This document shows positions 7,289-7,547 of a DNA stretch of 7,547 nucleotides, piece by piece. A program made the translations under genes and the position numbers. Within the stretch, counting starts at the first letter, position 1, and each line of letters opens with the position of its first letter. Below the pieces are notes generated by a model that saw nothing but the letters and a program-made list of their open reading frames with translations, did no database searches and had not been told where the DNA came from. Location of the stretch: the NCBI GenBank assembly GCA_025935735.1, contig JAICUS010000281.1:1-7547 (forward strand), in the 5' to 3' direction. The stretch is from Solirubrobacteraceae bacterium. GTDB lineage: Bacteria; Actinomycetota; Thermoleophilia; Solirubrobacterales; Solirubrobacteraceae.

Positions 7289-7408
7289 TTGGATCGGGCG
7301 CTGGGCGAGGGCTTCGACGAGCTCGGCGTAGCGGGCTCGGCGGGTTCCGCCGGCGTGGGCGAAGTAGCTGAGGAGGCGCTCGCAGTCCAGCCACGCGGGC
7401 GCGCATCC
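7283..7408 (-). pseudogene. C-terminal remnant of an IS200-like / RAYT transposase
   Basis: Reading the minus strand from about 7408 gives GCAPAWLDCERLL, then SYFAHAGGTRRARYAELVEAL, and ends AQRPIQT at a TAA (7285-7283) inside the palindrome. The order WLD(C/V)ERLL...F...(R)ARYxxFV is how REP-associated tyrosine transposases commonly end. Only about 41 residues remain: the catalytic HUH histidines and Tyr are absent, and the upstream sequence switches to a copy of the TPP gene's 3' end. It can no longer move itself. The family assignment rests on remembered C-terminal pattern plus the adjoining palindrome, so it is probable rather than certain. Confidence 0.6.
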
Positions 7409-7507
7409 GTCGAGGACCCGTCGCCCTCGGTCCTGGTCGCCCGCACCCCATCGCCCCTCCCCCCACCCCCGAACACGTCGCCGAACTGGTACCGCCGCCG
7501 CCAGTGA
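7409..7507 (+). pseudogene. second copy of the TPP-enzyme gene 3' end (copy B)
   Basis: This segment encodes VEDPSPSVLVARTP through NTSPNWYRR, then RQ and a TGA. It matches the end of the TPP enzyme at 26 of 30 residues (73 of 90 bases) and lies in the same reading frame, offset by 79 codons. It has no start of its own beyond a TTG at 7289 inside the transposase remnant, so it is a gene fragment. Its RRRQ ending may be the original terminus that the palindrome replaced in copy A. Confidence 0.75.
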
Positions 7508-7547
7508 GCCGAAGGTTGGCGGACGACGCCGCGCGCTCGCCGGACAC

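Noticed and set aside
7289..7507. A 72-codon plus-strand ORF starting with TTG
   Set aside because: Its first half is antisense to the transposase remnant and its second half is the duplicated TPP tail. It has no plausible ribosome-binding site, so it was treated as a fragment.
7508..7547. The last 40 bases after the duplicated tail
   Set aside because: No start, repeat or motif could be supported, and the stretch is too short to judge.

Overview
The window is very GC-rich, with G or C at almost every third codon position, and several starts look leaderless. Together with the protein types this suggests an actinobacterium. The style of the GGDEF/HD-GYP membrane protein and of the transposase remnant point to Thermoleophilia (Solirubrobacterales-like), but that placement is inferred from family resemblance, not from a marker gene. 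All confidently called genes are protein-coding. I see no rRNA, tRNA or CRISPR array.

Layout. Positions 1-3597 hold a minus-strand block read from right to left: a MerR-type regulator (3597-3226), a canonical S-adenosylhomocysteine hydrolase ahcY (3229-1805), a second, shorter Thermotoga/archaeal-type SAHH homologue (1769-567), then a PadR-type regulator (533-9), whose stop overlaps the ATG of a gene cut off by the window edge. merR and ahcY overlap by 4 nt (ATGA), as do padR and the edge gene. The two SAHH genes are 35 nt apart. merR has a promoter with a perfect TTGACA, a 20-bp spacer and a 7-2-7 palindrome, as expected for MerR-controlled promoters. padR has two overlapping perfect palindromes laid over its own promoter, where the upstream gene stops. 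Positions 5548-3509 (minus) encode a multi-pass membrane GGDEF + HD-GYP protein whose 3' end runs through the merR promoter and 89 nt into merR. Diverging from it, 5636-7267 (plus) encodes a thiamine-diphosphate enzyme of the acetolactate-synthase superfamily.

How the genes may work together. The MerR-ahcY-SAHH2 group looks like one methyl-cycle operon: SAH, the inhibitory by-product of SAM-dependent methylation, is split by AhcY into adenosine and homocysteine. The second SAHH homologue keeps the fold, the NAD site and several active-site residues. However, it has Glu, Asn and Asp where the family has the substrate-contacting Lys, Asp and Asn. It may therefore be a pseudoenzyme partner or have a different substrate. 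This is the most interesting protein-level observation in the window.

The right end (7172-7507) is a small mosaic. The TPP gene ends inside a perfect 27-bp palindrome. That is followed by the C-terminal remnant of an IS200-like/RAYT transposase on the opposite strand, which also stops in the palindrome. Next comes a second, 81% identical copy of the last 90 bp of the TPP gene, with its own ending. This looks like the scar of an old insertion or recombination event involving a REP/RAYT-type element.
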